Shown here one piece after another: positions 57,549 to 64,000 of a DNA stretch of 64,000 nt. The notes below the pieces were generated by a model, which did no database searches, had not been told where the DNA came from, and saw nothing but the letters and a program-made list of their open reading frames with translations. A program made the translations under genes and the position numbers. The stretch spans positions 27,440-91,439 of the forward strand of contig JANWZO010000011.1 of the NCBI GenBank assembly GCA_025054615.1, read 5' to 3'. The first letter of the stretch is position 1. Each line of letters starts with the position of its first letter. The DNA comes from Kiritimatiellia bacterium. Lineage in GTDB: Bacteria; Verrucomicrobiota; Kiritimatiellia; CAIVKH01.

Positions 57549-58419
57549 TCGCCCGCCGGCAATCGGGCCGACGCTGCAGGCAGCGGTCCGGCAGATCGAA
57601 GCCGCGCTGGCGCGCGCCGGCATCGAAGACGCGCGCGCGGCCGCGGACTGGCTGGTGGCGGAGACGGCGGGAATCGGGCGGCTCGATCTTTATGTGTCGG
57701 GCGACCGGCCGATCCCGGCCGAATGGATCCCGCTGCTGGTCGAGCGCGCCCGGCGCGTTGAGGCGGGCGAACCTCTCCAATACGTGCTCGGCTATGCGCC
57801 ATTCATGGGGCGAGACTTCCTGTGCGACCGCAGGGCCCTGATTCCTCGGCCAGAAACCGAGGAGTTGTGCGAACGGGTGCTCGACGCCCTTCCGCGCGAG
57901 TTCGCGGGACGCGTCGCGGACGTCGGCACCGGCACCGGTTGCCTCGCGATCACTATTGTTCTGGACCGGCCAGATGCCCGCGTTGAGGCAATCGACATTT
58001 CCAAGGAAAGCCTGGAGTTAGCTCGCGAAAATGCGCGCAGATTCGGTGTGGACTCGCGCATCCAATGGATCCTTGGCGATCTCCTGGCCGGCGCGCCAGA
58101 AGCCGCTTATGACGTGATTGTCTCCAACCCCCCTTATGTGTCCGAAGCGGAGTGGAGCCGCTTGCCGCTCTCCATTCGCGAGTACGAGCCGCCGGTCGCG
58201 CTGATCGGCGGCGCGGACGGCTTGGCGGTGATCCGGCGCCTGGCGGCGCAATCGCGCAGCGCGCTCAAGCCGGGTGGTATGCTCTGGCTCGAAATGGGAA
58301 ATGACCAAGGGCAGGCGGTTCGGCGGCTACTGGAGGACCTCGGATTCGTTGGCATCACCGTCTATCGCGATGCCGCGGGCCACGAGCGGATCGCCGCAGC
58401 GATGAGGCCTCATGTTTAG
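57517..58419 (+). CDS. prmC: Peptide chain release factor N5-glutamine methyltransferase
   Basis: 300 aa. Methylates the Gln of the GGQ motif of release factors RF1/RF2. SAM-binding GTGTGCLAI and catalytic NPPYV (residues 204-208) are clear; N-terminal helical domain has EPLQYVLGYAPFMGRDF. ATG 57517 overlaps the 3' end of mutL by 32 bp; a later start would drop only the variable N-terminus. Confidence 0.92.
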   Translation: MSFVENLGANNRPPAIGPTLQAAVRQIEAALARAGIEDARAAADWLVAETAGIGRLDLYVSGDRPIPAEWIPLLVERARRVEAGEPLQYVLGYAPFMGRDFLCDRRALIPRPETEELCERVLDALPREFAGRVADVGTGTGCLAITIVLDRPDARVEAIDISKESLELARENARRFGVDSRIQWILGDLLAGAPEAAYDVIVSNPPYVSEAEWSRLPLSIREYEPPVALIGGADGLAVIRRLAAQSRSALKPGGMLWLEMGNDQGQAVRRLLEDLGFVGITVYRDAAGHERIAAAMRPHV

Positions 58420-58945
58420 GGCGCCGTCCATGCATATCCGGCGGAGGATCCCGCGCCGGCGTCCGATCCGAGATTCGCGCAGGACGGCGTCCATCCTTGC
58501 GGTCGTGGCCGTATGTGCCGTGACCGTGGTGCTCCAGATTTTCTGGACGGCGCGAAACACCCACAAGTTTGCCCCGTTTTCGCTGGAGCGAATTTCGTGC
58601 GATGCCTGTGCCGGCCTGGGAGTCGTCTCCGTTCCGAAGCCGGAAGGAGGGCGCCGCCTGGAGATGTGCCCCGCCTGCTACGGCGTTGGCGCCCGGCAGG
58701 TCCGCCGGTTCGATGAATTTGATCGGCTGTGCCCCGCGTGCGCGGGGACGGGGCGCGTGGAAAACGAGGACGGGACGTGGCGATGGTGCGAACGCTGCGG
58801 CGGGCGGGGCCTGATCCGGCTCGACGGCGCTCCGCCGCCGGAGTACAAACCGCCCCAGTTCCTGTTCCGGCGGACCGAAGCGGAGGAGTACGCACCCTCC
58901 TCAGACGGCCCGCCGGCGGGCGAATCGGCTTTTGAGGGACTGTGA
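58412..58945 (+). CDS. Membrane-anchored DnaJ-type zinc-finger protein
   Basis: 177 aa. One hydrophobic segment (ILAVVAVCAVTVVLQIFW), then four CxxCxGxG-type units as in the DnaJ Cys-rich domain: CDACAGLG, CPACYGVG, CPACAGTG, CERCGGRG. No J domain. It overlaps prmC by 8 bp and is followed 3 bp later by ffh. Its chaperone-like zinc fingers and position between prmC and the signal recognition particle gene suggest a role in folding or targeting of membrane proteins; this is inference. Confidence 0.75.
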   Translation: MFRAPSMHIRRRIPRRRPIRDSRRTASILAVVAVCAVTVVLQIFWTARNTHKFAPFSLERISCDACAGLGVVSVPKPEGGRRLEMCPACYGVGARQVRRFDEFDRLCPACAGTGRVENEDGTWRWCERCGGRGLIRLDGAPPPEYKPPQFLFRRTEAEEYAPSSDGPPAGESAFEGL

Positions 58946-58948
58946 ACA

Positions 58949-60283
58949 ATGCCCCTGTTTGAAAAGTTGGCGGGGGCTTTCCAGAAGGTGTTCCGCGACA
59001 TTCGCGGCTATGGGAAGCTCTCGGAAAAAAACATTCAGGATGCTCTCCGCGAAGTGCGCCTTGCGCTGCTCGAGGCGGATGTCAACCTGAACGTCGTCCG
59101 CGAGTTCACGGCGCGCGTCCGCGAAAAGGCGCTGGGCAGGGATGTGCTGGACAGCATCACCCCCGGCCAGCAGTTCATCAAACACGTCTATGACGAACTG
59201 GTCGCTCTGCTGGGCGGTGAGGCTCAGGACTTCCGCCTTATGGGCCGACCGGCTGCCGTGATGATGATCGGCTTGCATGGCTCCGGCAAGACGACGACGT
59301 CGGCAAAGCTCGCCGCCCGCTGGAAAAAGTCGGGAAAAAACGTCCTGTTGGTCGCGTGCGACATCCGGCGCCCCGCCGCCGTAGACCAGCTCCGCATCCT
59401 CGCGCAACAGGTCGGCGTGCCCATTCTCGCCCCCGAGCCGGGCGAATCTGTCCCGCAAATCGGGCGCCGCGCGATGCAGCATGCGCGGGACGGCCGTTTC
59501 GACATCGCGATCTTTGATACCGGCGGCCGGTTCCAGATTGACGAGGAGCTGGTGGCCGAACTCCGTGAGCTCAAGGCAGTGGTCGATCCTTCGGACACGG
59601 TATTGGTTCTGGACGCCGCCATCGGTCAGGAATCGGTCCACGTCGCCGAACGCTTCCACCGGGACGTGGGCCTGACCGGGATCATTCTCACCAAACTCGA
59701 CGGAGATGCGCGGGGCGGGGCGGCGCTCTCCGTAAGGCATGCGACTGGCTGCCCGGTCTTGATGGCCGGCGTCGGAGAAAAAGTCGGGGACCTCGAGCCG
59801 TTCCACCCTGCGCGAATGGCCTCGCGCATCCTGGGAATGGGGGACGTTGTGTCGCTGGTCGAAAAGGCGCAGGCGGCGATCGATGAGAAGGCCGCCGAGG
59901 ACATGGAACAGCGGCTGCTGGCCGGAGAGTTCACCCTCGAAGATTTCCTCGCCCAGATCCGGCAGGTCAAAAAGATCGGCTCTCTCGGCAACCTGCTCGA
60001 GCTGCTGCCAGGCGCCGGTCGATTGCCTCCCCACATGCGTGAATCGTTCGGTCGCGACGCTGAGCTGGAAATGAAAAAGCACGAGGCGATCATCCAGAGT
60101 ATGACGCCTGACGAACGGCGGCGACCGCAGATCATCAATGCCAGCCGCCGCCGGCGGATTGCTGCGGGGAGCGGAACACGCGTTCAGGATGTAAATGAAC
60201 TACTCAAAAAATTCGAGCTTGCTCGGGAGATGGCGCGGAGGCTCAAAACTCATCGAAAAAGGTTGATGCGCTCCGGCCGTTAG
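58949..60283 (+). CDS. ffh: Signal recognition particle protein
   Basis: 444 aa. Binds 4.5S RNA and signal sequences and takes nascent chains to FtsY. P-loop GLHGSGKTTTSAKLA, DIRRPAAVDQL, TKLDGDARGGAALS and GVGEKVGDLEPFHP are present; the C-terminal M domain is methionine-poorer and ends in MARRLKTHRKRL. The G3 motif reads DTGGR where nearly all Ffh have DTAGR. Followed by rpsP. Confidence 0.93.
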   Translation: MPLFEKLAGAFQKVFRDIRGYGKLSEKNIQDALREVRLALLEADVNLNVVREFTARVREKALGRDVLDSITPGQQFIKHVYDELVALLGGEAQDFRLMGRPAAVMMIGLHGSGKTTTSAKLAARWKKSGKNVLLVACDIRRPAAVDQLRILAQQVGVPILAPEPGESVPQIGRRAMQHARDGRFDIAIFDTGGRFQIDEELVAELRELKAVVDPSDTVLVLDAAIGQESVHVAERFHRDVGLTGIILTKLDGDARGGAALSVRHATGCPVLMAGVGEKVGDLEPFHPARMASRILGMGDVVSLVEKAQAAIDEKAAEDMEQRLLAGEFTLEDFLAQIRQVKKIGSLGNLLELLPGAGRLPPHMRESFGRDAELEMKKHEAIIQSMTPDERRRPQIINASRRRRIAAGSGTRVQDVNELLKKFELAREMARRLKTHRKRLMRSGR

Positions 60284-60324
60284 GATAACGTTGATACCTT
60301 TCGTCGGGAATCTTTGGAGGAAGC

Positions 60325-60612
60325 ATGGTCAAGATACGCATGATGCGCATGGGCAACAACAAAAGGCCCTTTTTCCGCATTGTGGTTGCGGATATCAAGC
60401 GCAAGGTCAACGGCCGGTACCTCGAAAATGTCGGCTGGTATGATCCCAAGGCGACGGGAAAAAATTTCGAGATCGATCTCGCCAGGGTCGACTTCTGGGT
60501 CTCCCGCGGCGCGCAGACCACCGACGCGGTCGCGACGTTGATCCGAAAGCAGCGCAAGATGTCGCCCGGCCCGGCCGCGGCCGAATCGGCGGGCGCCGCG
60601 GCATCGGCCTGA
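60325..60612 (+). CDS. rpsP: 30S ribosomal protein S16
   Basis: 95 aa. N-terminus VKIRMMRMGNNKRPFFRIVV and GRYLENVGWYDPKA are diagnostic of S16. A short Ala-rich tail (AAAESAGAAAS) extends the protein slightly beyond the usual length. GGAGG precedes the ATG. Gene order ffh-rpsP-khpA-trmD-rplS is widely conserved. Confidence 0.95.
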   Translation: MVKIRMMRMGNNKRPFFRIVVADIKRKVNGRYLENVGWYDPKATGKNFEIDLARVDFWVSRGAQTTDAVATLIRKQRKMSPGPAAAESAGAAASA

Positions 60613-60627
60613 CGGGCAGTCTCGCGA

Positions 60628-60858
60628 ATGAAAGCCTTCGTCGCCGAGGTCTTGAAGTGGTTTGTCGATCACCCTGACCAATTGTCGGTCACCGCGCTCG
60701 AGGGGCAGAAGACCGTAATTTGCGAAGTGAGGTGCCACGAGGATGACGTGGGCAAGGTGATTGGCAAAAACGGGAAGGTCATCCAGTCTTTGCGCGCTCT
60801 CGCGCTGGCTCTCGCATCCAAGGACGGGAAGCGCGCTGTCGTCGAAATCGTCGAATAA
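60628..60858 (+). CDS. khpA: KH-domain RNA-binding protein
   Basis: 76 aa, a single KH domain with the GKVIGKNGK loop (GxxG). Binds RNA; in many bacteria works with KhpB/EloR. Encoded directly after rpsP as in other phyla. The usual rimM gene is missing between khpA and trmD. Confidence 0.9.
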   Translation: MKAFVAEVLKWFVDHPDQLSVTALEGQKTVICEVRCHEDDVGKVIGKNGKVIQSLRALALALASKDGKRAVVEIVE

Positions 60859-60989
60859 ACGGAACGCCGGCCGGTCATCGGGTTCAGCCGGGTCCGGCTC
60901 CGATGCCAACGCGCTCGGGAGCGCCAGCCAAGATCCGGCCGCTTCGGAAAATTTGCTTCGACGCTCCTCGCCATAAAGCTTTCCGCTGC

Positions 60990-61670
60990 ATGCGTATCGA
61001 TGTCCTGACCATCTTTCCTCAAATGCTGGAAGGATTCCTCCGCGCCAGCATGATGAAGCGGGCCGCCGAAAAGGGCATCGTCACGGTGCGCACGATCAAC
61101 CTGCGGGATTTTGCGCTCGACCGTCATCAGACGACGGATGACCGGCCCTTTGGAGGAGGGCCGGGCATGGTGATGAAACCGGAGCCCATTTTCGCCGCGG
61201 TCGAATCCGTACGCACTGCGCCGAGCCGGGTCATCCTGATGTGCCCGCAAGGCCGATTATTTACTCAGTCCTTCGCCCGGGAGCTAGCCCGCGAATCGCA
61301 CCTTATATTCATTTGCGGCCACTACGAGGGCGTGGATGAGCGCGTGCGGGTCGCTCTCGCGACGGACGAACTATCGATCGGCGACTACGTTCTGACGCAT
61401 GGCGTGTTGCCGGCGGCCGTCGTGATTGACGCGGTCGTACGCCTCCTGCCCGGCGTGTTGGGCGCCGAAGGGGCCACCGAACAGGAGTCATTCAGCCGCC
61501 AATATCTCGAGTATCCGCAATATACCCGGCCGGCGGAATACCGAGGAATGCGGGTCCCGCCCGTATTGCTGACTGGCGACCACGCCGATATCGCGAAATG
61601 GCGCGCGGAACAGTCGGCCGCGCGGACACGGCGCCGCCGCCCCGATCTGCTCGGCGGCCAATCAGCTTGA
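60990..61670 (+). CDS. trmD: tRNA (guanine-37-N1) methyltransferase
   Basis: 226 aa. Methylates G37 of tRNAs. Motifs: RIDVLTIFPQML, DDRPFGGGPGMVMKPEP, the knot region YEGVDERV and SIGDYVLTHGVLPA. ATG 60990 is the start of conservation; the longer frame is not conserved. Between khpA and trmD there are 131 bp without a gene, the place rimM often occupies. Confidence 0.95.
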   Translation: MRIDVLTIFPQMLEGFLRASMMKRAAEKGIVTVRTINLRDFALDRHQTTDDRPFGGGPGMVMKPEPIFAAVESVRTAPSRVILMCPQGRLFTQSFARELARESHLIFICGHYEGVDERVRVALATDELSIGDYVLTHGVLPAAVVIDAVVRLLPGVLGAEGATEQESFSRQYLEYPQYTRPAEYRGMRVPPVLLTGDHADIAKWRAEQSAARTRRRRPDLLGGQSA

Positions 61671-61722
61671 CTCCGCGCCGGGGGCTGATAGTCTTTCCAC
61701 CCTTCGCAACAGGAAATCCGCC

Positions 61723-62109
61723 ATGGCTCAGAGCATCTTCGAAACCATTTCAAGCGAGCAGATGAAAGGTCGTTCGCTCCCGAATTTCCGCGTCGGCGAT
61801 AACGTCAAGGTTCACGTGAAAATCAAGGAGGGCGACAAGGAGCGCATCCAGGTCTTCGCCGGGACCGTGATTGCTCGCGACGGCAAGGGCCACACCGAGA
61901 CGTTCACCGTTCGTCGCATTTCCTATGGCGAGGGAGTCGAGCGCGTCTTCCCCATCTGTTGCTCGTCGATCGAGAAGCTCGAGGTAGAGCGGTCCGGGCA
62001 GCCGCGCCGCGCCAAGCTCTATTACCTCCGTGGCCGGAGCGGTAAGAAATCGAAGATTCGGGAACGCTCGGCATCCGCCGGGGCCGAGTCGTCGAATGCT
62101 CCAGCATGA
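61723..62109 (+). CDS. rplS: 50S ribosomal protein L19
   Basis: 128 aa. Conserved PNFRVGDNVKVHVKIKEG, RIQVFAGTVIARD, TFTVRRISYGEGVERVFP and RRAKLYYLRGRSGKKSKI are clear. The acidic/Ala tail is longer than in E. coli. It overlaps rnhB by 14 bp. Confidence 0.96.
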   Translation: MAQSIFETISSEQMKGRSLPNFRVGDNVKVHVKIKEGDKERIQVFAGTVIARDGKGHTETFTVRRISYGEGVERVFPICCSSIEKLEVERSGQPRRAKLYYLRGRSGKKSKIRERSASAGAESSNAPA

Positions 62110-62719
62110 GCGGCAGGCTTGGTCGGAAGGGTTCGCCGCGCTCGCCGGCATCGACGAAGCGGGCCGGGGACCGCTGGCCGGCCCGGTGATCGCAGCCGCC
62201 GTCTCCATTCCAAGAGAACGCTTGGAAGATCCCCGATTTCGGGAGCTGGATGGCTTACAGGACTCGAAAAAGCTCAGCCCCGCCCGCCGAGAATATTTTT
62301 TTCGCATCCTGACCGCGGATCCCTCTATCGCGTGGGCCGTAGGTCGCGCCGATGTGGAGGAAATCGACCGCCTCGATATTTTGCGCGCGACCCATCTCGC
62401 TATGCGGCGAGCTGTGGATCACTTGCCGCGAAAGGCCGACCTGTTGCTGGTCGACGGCCTGCCCGTCCCGGGCCTGCCTGTCGATTCTCGCTCGATCGTC
62501 GACGGCGACGCTCAAAGCCTCCTGATCGCGGCGGCCAGTATTATCGCCAAGGTGACGCGCGACCTTGAAATGATCGAGTGGGACCGGCAGTTCCCGCAAT
62601 ATGGATTCGCCCGCCACAAAGGCTACGGCACGGCTGCACATCTGGCCGCGCTGGCGCGCCACGGGCCGTCACCGATCCATCGGCGATCCTTCGCGCCGGT
62701 CAAGCGCGTATCGCTGTGA
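62096..62719 (+). CDS. rnhB: Ribonuclease HII
   Basis: 207 aa. Removes misincorporated ribonucleotides and RNA of RNA/DNA hybrids. Active-site motif GIDEAGRGPLAGPV (Asp, Glu), later Asp in LLLVDGLPVPG, and the substrate-binding YGFARHKGYGT are visible. ATG 62096 overlaps the end of rplS by 14 bp and gives a protein of usual length. Confidence 0.93.
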   Translation: MLQHERQAWSEGFAALAGIDEAGRGPLAGPVIAAAVSIPRERLEDPRFRELDGLQDSKKLSPARREYFFRILTADPSIAWAVGRADVEEIDRLDILRATHLAMRRAVDHLPRKADLLLVDGLPVPGLPVDSRSIVDGDAQSLLIAAASIIAKVTRDLEMIEWDRQFPQYGFARHKGYGTAAHLAALARHGPSPIHRRSFAPVKRVSL

Positions 62720-62957
62720 TTACGGAATAAAACGCGTCGCGAGGCCAAACGGCCCTGCGATTCGTGCCCTTCGCTGCACTGTGCGATCACTGCCGTCCCC
62801 CATCGGCGGACATGGGGAATGTTTGACAGGATCTTCCCTCGGGATTGGGCGGCCAGATTTCGGTTTCGTGTATGAAGCCCCGAGCGTCACGCCAGCGCTG
62901 AAGATGCTGCGCAAGGCAAGTTGGATCGGATGAAACCGGCCCCCTCCGGGGGATGTC

Positions 62958-63797
62958 TTAGGGATCATCCAGCCACGCCCCAAGTCCCGAAAGCTCGACA
63001 GATTTCAGCGCACCAGCGCCAACCCAATGCGACAGCAACCAGCCCCACTGAAATTTGAACGACAGTTCCTTCAGCAGGCGCTTGGTGATCAATGCTGCCC
63101 AAATCTGCTTTCGAAACGCGTTGGTGTTAATCCCGACGAACGTCCCGATCTTCAAGGGCGGCTTGATCCTCTTGAAGGAGACATCGATTTGCCAGCGCTA
63201 TCGGTAGATCGCCACAAGGGTCAAGCCGCGAACGAGTGGGGATTTTGCGGAACTCGAATTCCTCGTGATTTGGCTCGTCTCCAATCTCAATTCGGCGCAG
63301 TTCACGCTCCATGCCTCGCAGCCGAAGAATCGGGTCGGCCCGGATTTCAGTGCCTCCGCCGCCTCCGTTCCGCCCGCCACGACCTGAAAGCGTGCGCCTG
63401 AATTCAGGGGCGTCACGAATCCGATGCCCTGGTCGTTGTACAACTCAACTAGCCTGTAATCCGATTAGTCGAAGCGGAACCGATGCAGGGGCGAAATCTC
63501 TAGGCAGATCCCCAATAGGTCTTGCAAGACCCATTCGAAGCGTTCCCACGGTCAGTGGCCATTTGCGTAGGAGTGCGTCAAGCGCGCCGGCGCTCCTTCC
63601 GCGCCGAGGGGGTTGAGTTTTCCAAGGCAGGCCTTCAGCCCACTGGTGATCTCCCTCAAGCTTTTGGACTGCGCAAGGTGGCAGAACGGAATGGCCACGC
63701 TTGGATCCCAGTCCCGAAACCCTTGTCGTAGGGACTTGATGGGAGTAAGATCCAGATGAGTAATAATGTTTGACATCGCAAGGGAACATCTCTTCAA
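62958..63797 (-). pseudogene. IS4-family transposase remnant (DUF4372-type)
   Basis: The minus-strand N-terminal frame from 63797 contains RDWDPSVAIPFCHLAQSKSLREI, a DUF4372-like start. The later part, interrupted by a stop in IYR(stop)RWQIDVSF near 63196, ends KIGTFVGINTNAFRKQIW, as in the C-terminal region of IS4-type enzymes. Frameshifts and an internal loss reduce the total to about 840 bp from the usual 1.1 kb. It is an inactive relic downstream of rnhB. Confidence 0.75.
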
Positions 63798-63861
63798 TAC
63801 ACCTAGGCAAACAAATCAAGCATAGATAATAATCTTGCAAAGAAGATTGAGGAGAGAATCG

Positions 63862-64000
63862 TGAAAACAACGACTATTACGTTTCTAGTAACTTCATTTC
63901 TTCTTTTGATGCATGCGCGTGCTCAGGTCACAGATAAGACAGGGGTAGAGCCCGAATGGATCCGGGCTCCATGGTTTCAAGCTTTACCCGAGGATATGAA
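63862..64000 (+). CDS. Exported protein, partial (runs off the window)
   Basis: 46 codons from GTG 63862, with GAGGAGAG 5 nt upstream. Signal peptide TITFLVTSFLLLMHARA, then mature sequence QVTDKTGVEPEWIRAPWFQA. Continues past position 64000, so nothing more can be said about its function. Confidence 0.65.

Overview
The window is one contiguous piece of a high-GC (about 60 % by eye) bacterial chromosome. Several features suggest the PVC superphylum, most likely Verrucomicrobiota/Kiritimatiellota-like: a PEP-CTERM-tailed exported protein, a type IV pseudopilin with a long H-domain-containing head and cysteine-bearing tail, a B12-dependent class II ribonucleotide reductase, an ExbB/ExbD/terpene-cyclase-fold cluster, and abundant intergenic repeats. 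The assignment is inference; there is no rRNA in the window and I found no tRNA.

Layout. 35-7936 is one tightly packed operon: a Tat-exported PotD-like binding protein, PotA/B/C-like ABC components, an SDR dehydrogenase, an isochorismatase-fold hydrolase, a class III aminotransferase and an APH-type kinase, probably a pathway for uptake and breakdown of an amine or amino alcohol. 8001-13626 is mostly minus strand: a lipoprotein, coaBC, two exported surface proteins and a frameshifted membrane glycosyltransferase-like gene. 13797-18919 holds a CBM9-like protein, an NtrB/NtrC-type two-component pair and a second large membrane protein. 20120-23119 is nrdJ behind a promoter whose -10 region lies inside a NrdR-box-like palindrome. 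23236-28761 (minus) holds an HD-domain protein, an AEC permease, and a secreted carbohydrate-binding protein overlapping a pseudopilin gene. 28948-32795 carries housekeeping genes (dciA-like, rpoZ, smpB, panB) interrupted by two repeat regions.

33764-38813 encodes a TPR lipoprotein, a solute-binding protein, RidA and a fused two-domain ABC permease, without an ATPase gene. 38926-45741 is the most striking cluster: two exported TPR proteins, ExbB, two ExbD proteins, and a protein with a TonB-like N-terminus (S-x3-H in its membrane helix) followed by a terpene-cyclase-type alpha-barrel in place of the TonB C-terminal domain. 46408-49024 links a zinc-ribbon protein, a lipase-maturation-factor-like membrane protein and an acetolactate-decarboxylase-fold lipoprotein lacking the metal ligands. 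49062-54587 (minus) holds a degenerate hybrid kinase, a zinc-ribbon membrane protein and a Ser/Thr kinase with glycogen-binding-like and C-type-lectin-like extracellular modules. 54645-62719 is glycosyltransferase, mutL, prmC, a zinc-finger membrane protein and the classical ffh-rpsP-khpA-trmD-rplS-rnhB translation cluster. The window closes with a decayed IS4-type transposase and the start of an exported protein.

Three families of non-coding repeats stand out: (A) 17-bp TTTCCA...TGGAAA palindromes spaced almost exactly 31 bp apart, six upstream of panB and two at 8001-8048; (B) GC-rich inverted-repeat mosaics at about 29.8, 45.9 and 52.0 kb; (C) an element of about 110 bp present next to two of the B copies.
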